Shown piece by piece: positions 51,733-61,675 of a stretch of DNA of 64,000 nucleotides. This DNA comes from Paralichthys olivaceus (lineage: Eukaryota; Chordata; Actinopteri; Pleuronectiformes; Paralichthyidae): contig NC_091105.1 in the NCBI RefSeq assembly GCF_024713975.1, forward strand, positions 17,430,439 to 17,494,438, written 5' to 3'. Under the pieces are notes generated by a model. It saw only the letters and a program-made list of their open reading frames with translations. It was not told the DNA's origin and made no database searches. Both the position numbers and the translations under genes were made by a program. Position 1 is the first letter of the stretch. The number at the start of each line of letters is the position of its first letter.

Positions 51733-52598
51733 GTCAGGCTGAGGCTAAACTGTAAATAAGCAGAGGGATTTAATGTGTTAAAAGTGTTTTTGCTCTTTTG
51801 TCTGATGCTGCCAAGGCAGAGGGGCAAAGTATGTGTGGTGAGCTCAGTCTTACTGAAATGTTTCTTTTTCTCTGGTAAAAGAGCCATACAAGGCTTCTGC
51901 TTTTATTTCTCCTCATGTTGTTCTGTGCTGCAGTGATAAAATAAGATTTAAAGCACTGACACTGTCGGGACGTCTGTCAGAATCTAATAATCTTAATTGA
52001 ATTCAAATTAAGCAATATTTATTTTTTCTTTGCTTGTTAGAAGCTGTTTTAAACCAGAGTGGACACATAAAAAATACAAATGATACTTCAGATTATCATA
52101 TTCAGACTGAATGATAAACTAAAAAACATGAAACATAAAAAACACTCATAAATGGGCACATACACACACACACAAAAATAACTGACTTTGGTCTACACAT
52201 CTGCAACCTGACAAAGACATTGCCCCTGCTGTTTTTAATTTTGTAACTCCTCAGACACATTTATTAACGCTGTATATTTGTGTATATTGAAGTTCACCTG
52301 GGACATGTGGTGGTGTAACAGCAAATATGAAAATGCTTAAGTAAATGATTTTACAATGTGAAGCGCACGATGAGGCTGTCAATGGAAGAACAATACTGTC
52401 GAACACTAAAGTTATGCTCAAATATATCACCAGATGTAAATTATATATTTTAATATTATACTGTCTTATTCAGTTGTTGTATGACTGTTTGTGCTGAGAC
52501 AATAAACACTGTGTCCGTGAAGCTTGTGTCTTTCATCCCTGTTCTCATTATCACTGCACATGTCTCATTGTTGGGAGCACTAACTAGAATTAGAACAC
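51733..52598. other. intergenic, nothing recognised
   Basis: AT-rich sequence without exon-like stretches; AATAAA at 52501-52506 followed by a GT-rich stretch is a possible distal polyadenylation site for the sulfotransferase. Confidence 0.4.
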
Positions 52599-52599
52599 T

Positions 52600-52862
52600 G
52601 TGGTTTTATTCCTCCACCAACCAGGGCAGTTTCCATCTACATATTTACTTCCCCAGATCATTTAAGTTAATCGTGAACAAAAAAATTTTGAGAGGTCACA
52701 TAACCTTGACCTTCATCGTAGAGTCCAAGTGAATATTTGAACCAAAGTTGAAAAACTTCCATCAAGGTGTTCTTGAGGTATCCCATTTTATGAGAATGGA
52801 ATGGGCAGACAAGCAGAAATAATAACGCCTACGGCAAATGGCTATCACCGTCATGGAGGCAT
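52600..52862. repeat. interspersed DNA repeat common in teleosts
   Basis: Cataaccttgaccttcatcg, gagtccaagtgaatatttga, ttgaggtatcccattttatg and the end taacgcctacggcaaatggc together follow a repeat consensus frequent in fish. Non-coding. Confidence 0.55.
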
Positions 52863-53136
52863 GAAAATCATGTTCTATGGTTTAGTGATGTACAACCACG
52901 GGTTTTACATTTGATTAACATTGTGTTGTGATATTTAACAAAACGTGTTTGTTTCATACAAACCACATGATCAATGTGAAAAACACATGGCTATAAAATA
53001 TAACTGATAAGTGTAGATGTACTTAAACAACAGAATACAATCTGTTCAAACAAGCTCCCCCAGAAGAAGTCTGTTTAACATGAGTAATTACGTTTCAATA
53101 TAAAACTCAAAAAAAGACCCAGGTTCCATGAGTACT
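52863..53136. other. intergenic, nothing recognised
   Basis: AT-rich, without an exon or clear repeat. Confidence 0.35.
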
Positions 53137-53524
53137 TTTAATCTTGAAAGTCAATCATACATTTTTCCATCAGTACTTTTTTACTTTAACCTAACTAACA
53201 GGCTGAGTGTCATCTTATTGTCACTTAGTATACGAATATGTTGGGGTGTTGAAACTTGCTCACTTCATCCATTCCCTGGCTATGCTTGACATCTTACTGC
53301 CCTCTTCTGGCCAAACATGGTGCATGTCACTGGGATGCCTTCCATTGTAAAGGCATAGAAATGGACACCCATGTGTATAGGTGCGTATGTTGTATTTACG
53401 AAGAGTTCCACAGCTGCAGTACAAGTCTTTAAAAAATAAACGCAGCCGTTGGATCCTCTGAGCAGATGATCATGTTCCAGAGAAGAGTAGTGCAGTCCTG
53501 TCAGTCCTCTGTTTTACTCCTGCG
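53137..53524 (-). other. rwdd1: probable rwdd1 3' UTR
   Basis: A minus-strand ATTAAA (TTTAAT at 53137-53142) is the best nearby polyadenylation signal, about 385 bases after the stop codon. No better AATAAA is seen close by. Confidence 0.35.
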
Positions 53525-56500
53525 TTAATCCTCGTCACTGCCCATCTCTAAAGGGTCAAAGTCTGGGTCGTCCTCATCCAAGTCCAAGTCCTCGATATCC
53601 TGAAACAGTGACTCATCCACTTCAACGCTGTTTCCAGCTGCAAAGGAAGAAAACAGCTGGGATTAGGATGGGACAAAAAGCTAATCGTTCTCCAAAAGAT
53701 CCACTCCAAACTGAATTCCTTCAACTAGTGTCCTTCTACTTCAGTGCAGTCTCATGCACATTGGATGGAATTCTACTAATTATGACAATTATTATTTGGA
53801 CTTTTTCTTCAATTACACCAAATATCATCTCACGCTGAGTCTAACACTTTTTCATATTTGTGCTCACACCATTGTAGAGCAGTTAAGTTGCAATGAAATG
53901 TGCTGTTGTGAATTTTTTTAATTTTTTTTTACTATTTCCACTGTGCCAAAGAAAAGCCTTAATAAATGCCACAGCAACTTATTTACCGTCTTCAAGGAAC
54001 TGAATGTCTGACGTGTCCAAGTTGTGGTCTGTTTCAAACAGTTGTTTACCTAGTGAGGAAAACATGACATTATCACAAGTTCATACATTGTCAGGTCAAA
54101 GGATTTGGACAGCAACACAGTTTTCATAATTCTACCTTTGTAATCCACCGCAGGGAATTTCAGACATATACTTAAACCCAAGTGTTTGTGTATTCACGTC
54201 TCCAAGTTGTGAGCCCTGACGGAAAAGTACAAATATGAGGACATCAGCGTTACCGGTGAGTTTGGTTTTTCCCGTCTGCTCCTCCTCCTTCTGTTTCTTA
54301 TGCCTCAGCTCGGCAACCTCCAACTCAAAATTGGCTTTCCATGCCAAGAAGTTTTCAATGGTTACCACTGTGCCTTGGAACGCAACCTGTCAATCAATCA
54401 AACACACATCAGTACAACAACATACTGCACTGATGAGTCTTTACTGACCACATCCAATCCTTCTGTAGAGAGGGAGGAGGCAGTTCAGTCAAAACGGAAT
54501 CTTTGTTGAGTAAATATCGGCCTCTGTACCAAAAATCTGGATTAATTTTGTGATATTATTCAACAAGGAAAGCTAATTGGTTGTCCTTCAGGAAAATCCC
54601 CAAATCAGGTGAGAGGGAAACAGAGCTTCTGCTTAAAATGTGACAAATATAATATCAGAGAGACTTTCAGAAATTGCATTTCTCAATCACAACCTTCACA
54701 ATAAACCTAGCTGCACAACATGTAACTGCAGGTCTTAAACTGAGGGGAAAGAGAGCACCAGCCTTTGTATGCGTGTTTGCTGATTTGATATCATATGGAG
54801 ATGAGCAATATGTATGTAAAAAGCATATTATTCATGTTCCTACCTTCTCAGCTTCCTCTGCTTCTCTCTCTTTCCGTCGCTTCTCTTCCTCTTGTCTATT
54901 TTTCATCAAATCCACAATTTCATTGAGTTTCTCCTGAACAGCTGTCACCAGGGTGAAAATCATCACCATGCCCAGGTTTTCTTCTGCCTGCAGAGTGACC
55001 ACATATACAGATCGATTCTGATTACATTGGTGTTTTGTCTTAGATCAGGAGATACCTGACGTCACTAAGAGTTGGAACGTGGTCTGGATTCACAACCAGA
55101 AGCTGTCCTATCTGGACAAAGATATACAAATGATAAAGCAAAGTTGAGCAATTATATCTTAACCAGGGAGCTACCCAGGAAACTCACAGACCAACTGAAT
55201 GGGTGGTAAATCTTCTCAAATGATCGTATTCAGCAAGTCATTTTGAGTCGAGTCACTGAGTGAGATGCATGCACAACGGCAGAGATGAGAGACAATCCAG
55301 TGCTGCAGGGATAAGGTATGCATTCGCTTGGTTCCACGGACAAAAAGCCCTTAGGATTTAGATTCTTCCTTTTGTATTAGATTAAAAAAAGCTGTGTAAT
55401 AAAGACAATAATGAGATGTGATTTGTTCAGATAGATAGATAAAATAATCTCTGCAAATTAACTATAAACAAACCACACCACACCCACATGACTTCACCAA
55501 CTTGTAATTTGATTTGGAGCATACCTGTTCTACAAAAGCCTTTCCTCTAATAATAAGGAAGAGTGTGAGCATGAGCACAAGAGGTTGTGAAAGCGTGAGT
55601 AGATTGGATGTTCGATGTATTGACATTTAATATCCCGACTACCTCTGTGGTATCATTTAGCCATGATGTGTTTTGTGGCGTAAAAAATGTAAGCATTTTA
55701 AAATGGACTTCATATACATAGTACGGCACATACAATTATATCTATGTTAGATAATAAGCAGACTTTAGCGGGAAAATGAATGTCTCTCGTGTTGTGTAGC
55801 AGCTGCTTTCCAGGTCAGTGGGAAACTCTACTCTGAGAGCCGCATTTAAGAGGAAAAATATAAAATGTTGTGTAAATTCCCTTCTTTTGGGTTGTGAATG
55901 TGATTGTTGAGACAAATCAGACAAATGATTTACAGAGCTTAACTCTGTGCTGTTGCAAAAAGGAAACAAGTAGGTTTACAACTGAAAAAACTCATTTGAC
56001 ATTTTAAATCTAAAGATATTCACAAAAAACCTCCAAAATGGCACACTGAAGCAGTTCTGGACAGATAACAGATACAGGACATGAGCCTCACACCAACACA
56101 GATGGAATCCGTTAAGATGAACAGACCTGTTGCTGCAGTAGAGTGAGGATGTTCAACGCATCACCGTCTTCCAAGTTGTCCTGGGCGTAGATCTCCCACA
56201 GCGGGGGCTCATCTGGGTATTTCTCCACATATGTGAACTTCAATGTTGCTTCCACAGCTGCAACAGGAACAGACAGCTTGTTCTCTGCTATATTTCAAGT
56301 GACCAGCTTTCAAATCTTTTCAAACTTTATCACCTTTGACATAAAACTGCTGACTAATGTATCAGAATTATGAACAGTCAGATTGCTGTAACGCGAGGGT
56401 TCAATGTGGGGTAGTTTGGTCACTCAACAACAGGATGGAGATGGATCACTTTCTGAGAAGCACTTAACTGTTCACTGGTCATCTACATCAACAACACACA

Positions 56501-57652
56501 CTTCCTGCTTCTTGCGCTCATGTAACTGGTTTCTCTCTTATGACAAATGTACTTATTGTAAGTCGCTTTGGACAAAAGCATCTGCTAAATGCAACTAACT
56601 AAAAAATAAGAAGCCAGAAAGGCCTGAGACTGAGGTAAATGTGAGAGAACTACAGAGGCAGATTCAACACATCATCATGCAAATATTTAAATGTGTAAAT
56701 CTGTAAAGCAGTCCTATGTAAACATAAACATGTAAATAACATAATTGTAAACATTTTAAGTAAATTAACATAAAGACATGAGTGAACTTCCCTTTCAACC
56801 TTATACTGCCATGTGTACACACTCACACATTAGTATACTCACTTTCACCCTGTTCCCCTGCATCTGATGTTACGGTGATGGTGAAGCTGGTGGGCTCATC
56901 TGAAAGCACTGTAAACCAAACACACCCAAACAAACATGTAGTCCATTATTTGACAAATGCAACACATGCCAATTACAGAATCTGACAGTGCAGACTACAG
57001 CAAGCTGCCCCAGCGTGAATGTCCCATATCCATTCACTGACCTGCATATAAATGAAAGGGTGGGACACGTCCTGACATGAGATATGATTATTGATATGCT
57101 GATGCCAAATGTAGACATTTATTTACCTGGTTTTACATGTATGTAGTTTGGACCTGTGCCACTTTATGGTTATGCTACATTCCACATTTTACATCATGAT
57201 ATTACAGTAATCGCCATTAGTATAACGAAGTTTAAGGTTATTATTCCTACATGTGACACATGCCGAATGTATGAGCAGCACCACTACACGTAAACATGAT
57301 GGGTGTACGCTATAAACGTGTCCATTTTTGCAGGGTTATCTTCATTCTGGAAAGAGTTACGTCAAATCTGAATGAAGTTCGTCGTACTTCTTTGTGCATG
57401 TCAGAGCCAGTGGGAGTCCTACAGATCGATCACTGCCTGTCTGACATTAAATGTGAACCAGTGGGTGCTGGAGGAAACACTCTTCTCCTCTACTCAACAG
57501 TCAGCTAACAAGCGTTAGCTCGCTAGCCTGTGAGCTAGCTGTCTTTATCTTCCCCTGTCAACACCGATGGAAGTCTGACCTGTGAACGAGTCTTCGTAGA
57601 TGGACTCAATAGCTTCGAGTTCATTCCTCTGCTCTTCTGCGTAGTCTGTCAT
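53525..57652 (-). CDS. rwdd1: RWD domain-containing protein 1 (DRG family-regulatory protein 2)
   Basis: Seven exons on the minus strand: 57580-57652, 56843-56908, 56127-56257, 54844-54987, 54254-54386, 53987-54049 and 53525-53637, totalling 723 bases and 240 aa; human is 243. All junctions are GT-AG and in phase. The RWD domain fills about residues 1-115: MTDYAEEQRNELEAIESIY, the YPxxxP signature in EKYPDEPPLWEIYA, and AEENLGMVMIFTLVTAVQEK. A charged helix follows (KRRKEREAEEAEK), then VTIENFLAWKANFELEVAEL, and GKQLFETDHNLDTSDIQFLE. The acidic tail is rich in Asp/Glu and ends MGSDED. Family role: RWDD1 (DFRP2) binds and stabilises the GTPase DRG2, with a link to translation and growth control. 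It lies head-to-tail with calhm5 on the same strand but about 4 kb apart, so they are not co-transcribed on this evidence. Confidence 0.95.
56548..56600 (+). repeat. fish SINE/LINE-type tail
   Basis: Gtaagtcgctttggacaaaa followed by gcatctgctaaatgc, in an rwdd1 intron. The ORF 56404-56598 over it is not a gene. Confidence 0.55.
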
Positions 57653-57880
57653 GTTGGTGGAGCTGTGGGTTATGTGGACCTTAATAAACTCATCCCCGCT
57701 ATGCTAATGCTAACAGACACACGGTCAGTGCTGCGTGTTGCGCTGAGGATCGACGGTATCGTGGCTCTGACAGTTTGCTCTGACTGTGGTTCTCTGAAGG
57801 ACGGTCCTGTTTACGGTCGCACTGTACTTTCACGAGCTGTGTGTGTGCAGTGTGATTTTATGACGAGGGGGAGAGCTGCA
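57653..57880 (-). promoter_or_regulatory. rwdd1: rwdd1 promoter region
   Basis: Upstream of the rwdd1 ATG, CpG density rises (gttgcgctgaggatcgacgg, cggtcgcactgtactttcac). No TATA box is seen. The start site is inferred only. Confidence 0.35.
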
Positions 57881-58746
57881 GTTTGAACACATGGGCCCCA
57901 CCAGCACTTTGTTACTCTACTTTATTCGCCTACAGCTTCAGTGTGAGCTGATCTGAAATCCATTGATTGGGTCTGCAAGCTTTAAGAGAAACTTTTTTTT
58001 TTTTTCAAACCAACTTTATTAACCATTGAAGCTCATTTCAAGAAACACTTAACAAGGCAACTGTTTGCACAATGATAATTGTATTCTGTTTTATACATTT
58101 TGTTTTACAGGAAAAAGGAAATAAAGCAGTAGAATGACGAATGATCTATGTACTGTAAAGGTCTAATCTATATCTTAAGATAAAATGAGATAAATAAGAT
58201 AAGATAAGATAAGATAAGATAAGATAAGATAAGAAGTCCTTTATTAGTCCCACAACAGGAACATTTGCAGTGTTACAGCAAAAAGACATCAGCAAGTGAT
58301 AAGTTACATGCAATACTTGTGTAAGGAATATAAAAAAATACATAGAAACATATGAATGTAATTAAACTAGTAAACAGTGTAAAGACAGGAAGAAATATAT
58401 GCAGTGTGATGATATTTACAGTGAATGAATTGCACATGAACCATTTATAGTGCACAGACAGATAATTATAGCAAAGGGAATATTGCACAGTTGAAGCTGA
58501 ATATTTTTTTAAATGTTAAAGTGATATTCCATTTATATTCCAGTGTGATGTTGCACAAGTGACAGAAACAATGTTTATTTTTATTTTGTTGTCTTCTTTG
58601 GGTTAGCTGTTGTCTGCAGTGCTTGAGCTTGTGGTAAAACATAGTATAGTTCCCGTGGCTAACAAAAGTTGTTATGTTCAGAAATGGTCGTGGCTTTGGA
58701 CATTACCTGAGGCAATTCTTTTGACAGAGGGTTGATAACGTTGGTT
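57881..58746. repeat. intergenic with GATAA tandem repeat and attached fish repeat
   Basis: A run of about ten imperfect gataa units (58187-58233) leads into cctttattagtcccacaaca and gtgttacagcaaaaagacat, an interspersed repeat frequent in teleosts that ends at about 58350. A poly-T run lies at 57993-58004. No gene. Confidence 0.55.
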
Positions 58747-59122
58747 GTGTCTCAATTCAGGGGCAGCATCCTACGTGGGCTGCATTGACAGATTGCGTCA
58801 CAGCGAAGCGACTAGATTGTCCCAGTTCGAGGGCTCCTCTAAATGCAGCCGACAAATGTGTCCTTTCAGCCCTGAGCAATGGAGGCTCCATCGGGTGGAT
58901 CCTTCCCGGTCCAACATGTCCCACAATTCTTTGCGCATTAGTGATGAACTGTTTTCAACATTTTTAATCAACCGTAGAACATTTTTGTCAGTAGCTTTGT
59001 TGTTAGGCGATGGATGTTATGGCAGAACAAGACCAGACCTTATCACGTTGTTTCGGCCAATGCAGTTTACGCAGCCATTTGTCAGGTCCTGTGCAAGATG
59101 TTGCCGCTGAATTGAGAAACAG
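58747..59122. mobile_element. ~375-base MITE with CTCAATTCAG ends
   Basis: The left end TGTCTCAATTCAGGGGCAGC and the right end in reverse CTCAATTCAGCGGCAACATC are inverted repeats of about 25 bases with a few mismatches. The interior has a CpG-rich segment (gacagattgcgtcacagcga). No transposase. Plus-strand ORFs inside (58745-59110) are not supported as genes. Family copy in gprc6a intron 2. Confidence 0.65.
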
Positions 59123-59702
59123 TTGCTATCTAGTTTGAGATGTATCAGGTGATGTTTACCATAAGGAAACATTAGCAGAGTTTGACAAAAAGGGTATTGA
59201 GTTAATATGGCTTACTCTAACCTTTAAGTGGTAGTTTTAAGTGCTTCTCTGCTGTGCAGTTGATCCACAGTTGTTTCCTGTGTGTGCATCCAGAGAAAAA
59301 GAGAACCAAGGGCATCACTCAGGCTAAAGACAAACGGCCCAATAAAATCACTTCTGCTTTGTTTTCATTGAGTTCAAGGAAGTTCCCTGACTTCCAGATT
59401 TTTAAATTATCTATAATCACTGCGCCATTATGTTGCCCTGCAAAATAACATTTCAAATATCCAAGAAATTTTTAAATGTAATCGTTAAAAGAGTTAAAGG
59501 AAAAGAGAATCACTGGCTGGAGTTTAAGAGCTGAACACAGGAACGGACACAGAACTGACTTGGAAAGATTTAACAAACAATGAATCAGATACTGGGCGGG
59601 TCTCTGAATTCAGCAAGCATAGTGTTCCAACCAGGATTTTTGTAAATCAGAATCCAAAATGAATAAATGCAGACTGATCATGTTAATATTTGTGGGAAGG
59701 CA

Positions 59703-59763
59703 TGTACTCTGTACATGTACTCTGTACTCTATACATGTACTCTGTACGTGTACTCTGTACATG
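59703..59763. repeat. short tandem repeat of tgtactctgtaca type
   Basis: About five imperfect units with alternating GTACATGTAC, a perfect palindrome, and TACTCTG cores. Confidence 0.75.
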
Positions 59764-59904
59764 ACTTCACGTTGTTACCACAAGTTCCATTTGAAGGCAG
59801 CATCATCATTCATCATCAGAAGCCTCTCGTAACAACACCTAAAACACCACACCCACACTAGCACTTTGTGGTGCACTTCTGATCAGATTGGTCACTTAGT
59901 ACTT

Positions 59905-60185
59905 CTGGGCAGCTGTGGCTAGGTAAAGTAGGTTGTCCACTAAGCACAGGGTTGGCAGTTCAATCCAAGTCTCCCCCATCCTGAATGCTGAAGTGTCTTT
60001 AGGCGAGATTTCGATCCCCAAAATGCTCCGGATGCCAGCAATGTACATGGGTGATGGGTTATAGAGATGTTGCACATACTGTAGATGCACTGGATGAATG
60101 GGTGAATGGCAAAACTGTGTGTAAAGAGCTTTGAGTGGACATCAAGACTAGGAAAGTGCTATTTAAATACAGACTATTTACTTCA
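59905..60185 (+). repeat. tRNA-derived SINE, most complete copy
   Basis: A-box-like tgtggctaggtaaagtagg, then a B-box-like gcagttcaatcc, a body with gaagtgtctttaggcgaga and ggatgaatgggtgaatggc, and the tail gagctttgagtggacatcaa, ending gtgctatttaaatacagact. Related copies at 2385, 18340 and 19755. A second repeat tail (agttgctttggataagtgtc) follows at about 60225-60260. Confidence 0.7.
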
Positions 60186-60269
60186 AGCTCTCCCACTTGT
60201 GTAGTGTAGTATTGTCCCTCAGTTTTAAGTTGCTTTGGATAAGTGTCTGACAAATGAGTGAATGTTCTT

Positions 60270-61675
60270 GCAAGAAAAAATATTTTAATTGTTTACACAT
60301 CAAATATAAACTCAATTAATTTTGTAAATTGACTGATAATCTCAGTTCTTCTACTGTTGATAGGGTTGTTATTAACACAGAGCAGAGGTATAAAGTAGCA
60401 TAAGGAGATATTACTCAGTTATATTATTCTGGTATATTACTCAAGTAGTTACTTAAGTACAGTCCTTCTTCTGCTGATGAAACAACACACTTGTACATGT
60501 CTGCAGTCGCAAGTCAGGGCATCATTTGCACATGTCTGCCTGTAGATTATGAAAGGATGGAATGCTGAAAGACTGCTTATCCGTGCGAAGGTAATTACAT
60601 GGACATGGACGTCATAATGTCAACAGAAGGAGAAACAGCATACAACCTTTAGCATGTCATATGCCGGCATGTTTAAAGTAGTTGGCTTTAACTAAGACAC
60701 AGCCTTAATTCTTATATTTTACAAAATAAAACACTTGATGCAGTGTTAGGTGTTAACATTTCATACACTTTTCAGCATTTTATTAATCGGGGGTGTAGCC
60801 AGGTTTTAAAGAATACTAAGACAAAATTCACACAAAGTACCAAAGCAATTAAGATTTTTCACTTTTAATCTCTGTTTTTCTCCCAACATGAGCGTTTGAA
60901 AGCACAAACACCGTTATGCTGCCCAGGATGGGATACACAGAATATATAATTTAATTTAATAATTGTGGAGCGGATGCTCCTAAAACTGTTGAACCCCTTT
61001 GAGACTCCTCCAGAAATACAGTGGTACAGTGAACTATTTTAGTTGTCAAGGTCATTAGATTTGCTATTGTTAATTTATCATGTTGTCGTGACTTGTCTGA
61101 CTTGGCATCTGAACTGCAATATGGTTAAAATCTAAATTTGTTTGAATTGATAAACTGGCCCCCCATAATAAGACAGCTGGCCCCAGACTGGTCCCAGTGG
61201 TTTAAGGCAAAAATAACAAAGTCACAATGAGAGAATCTACTGGCCCCTGAAGTTCAAAGCTTGTTATAAGCCCCCAAGTCTTGGAGATAATTACAATGAC
61301 GTGACCTCAGTCTTCCCGGTCATGGCTCGGCCTTGACTGTAACTTTATCAATGCGTTACATTGCCAATCCAAAGTAAGACAAACTTTCAAGCACCATGTT
61401 AGTAAAGGCTGTAAATGCATACAGGATTACAGAGGTAGGGAGAAGTAGTGGTTATGCACCATTGCACCATTAAAGATTAACATACAGTAGACAGCTCCTC
61501 CTCAGTCAAACCTTCAGGGTCCATTCTTACAGTAAAGTGTAACTAGTCTCACCACTGTTTGTCTGTTCCTTCAATTTTTACCTTTTCTGAAATGTTAAGC
61601 AGATCACATCATGCTCATAAACGTGGATGCAGGGCACGGCTAATGGAGAATCAAACATATAAACAATCTCTTCCT
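60270..61675. other. intergenic or 3' UTR of the calhm5-like gene
   Basis: No exon is recognised. Minus-strand AATAAA (TTTATT near 60778-60783) could end the calhm5-like transcript, which would give a 3' UTR of about 0.9 kb; this is a guess from one hexamer. Confidence 0.3.

Noticed and set aside
58745-59110. 121-residue plus-strand ORF in the rwdd1-calhm5 spacer
   Set aside because: It lies wholly within a MITE and shows no known domain.
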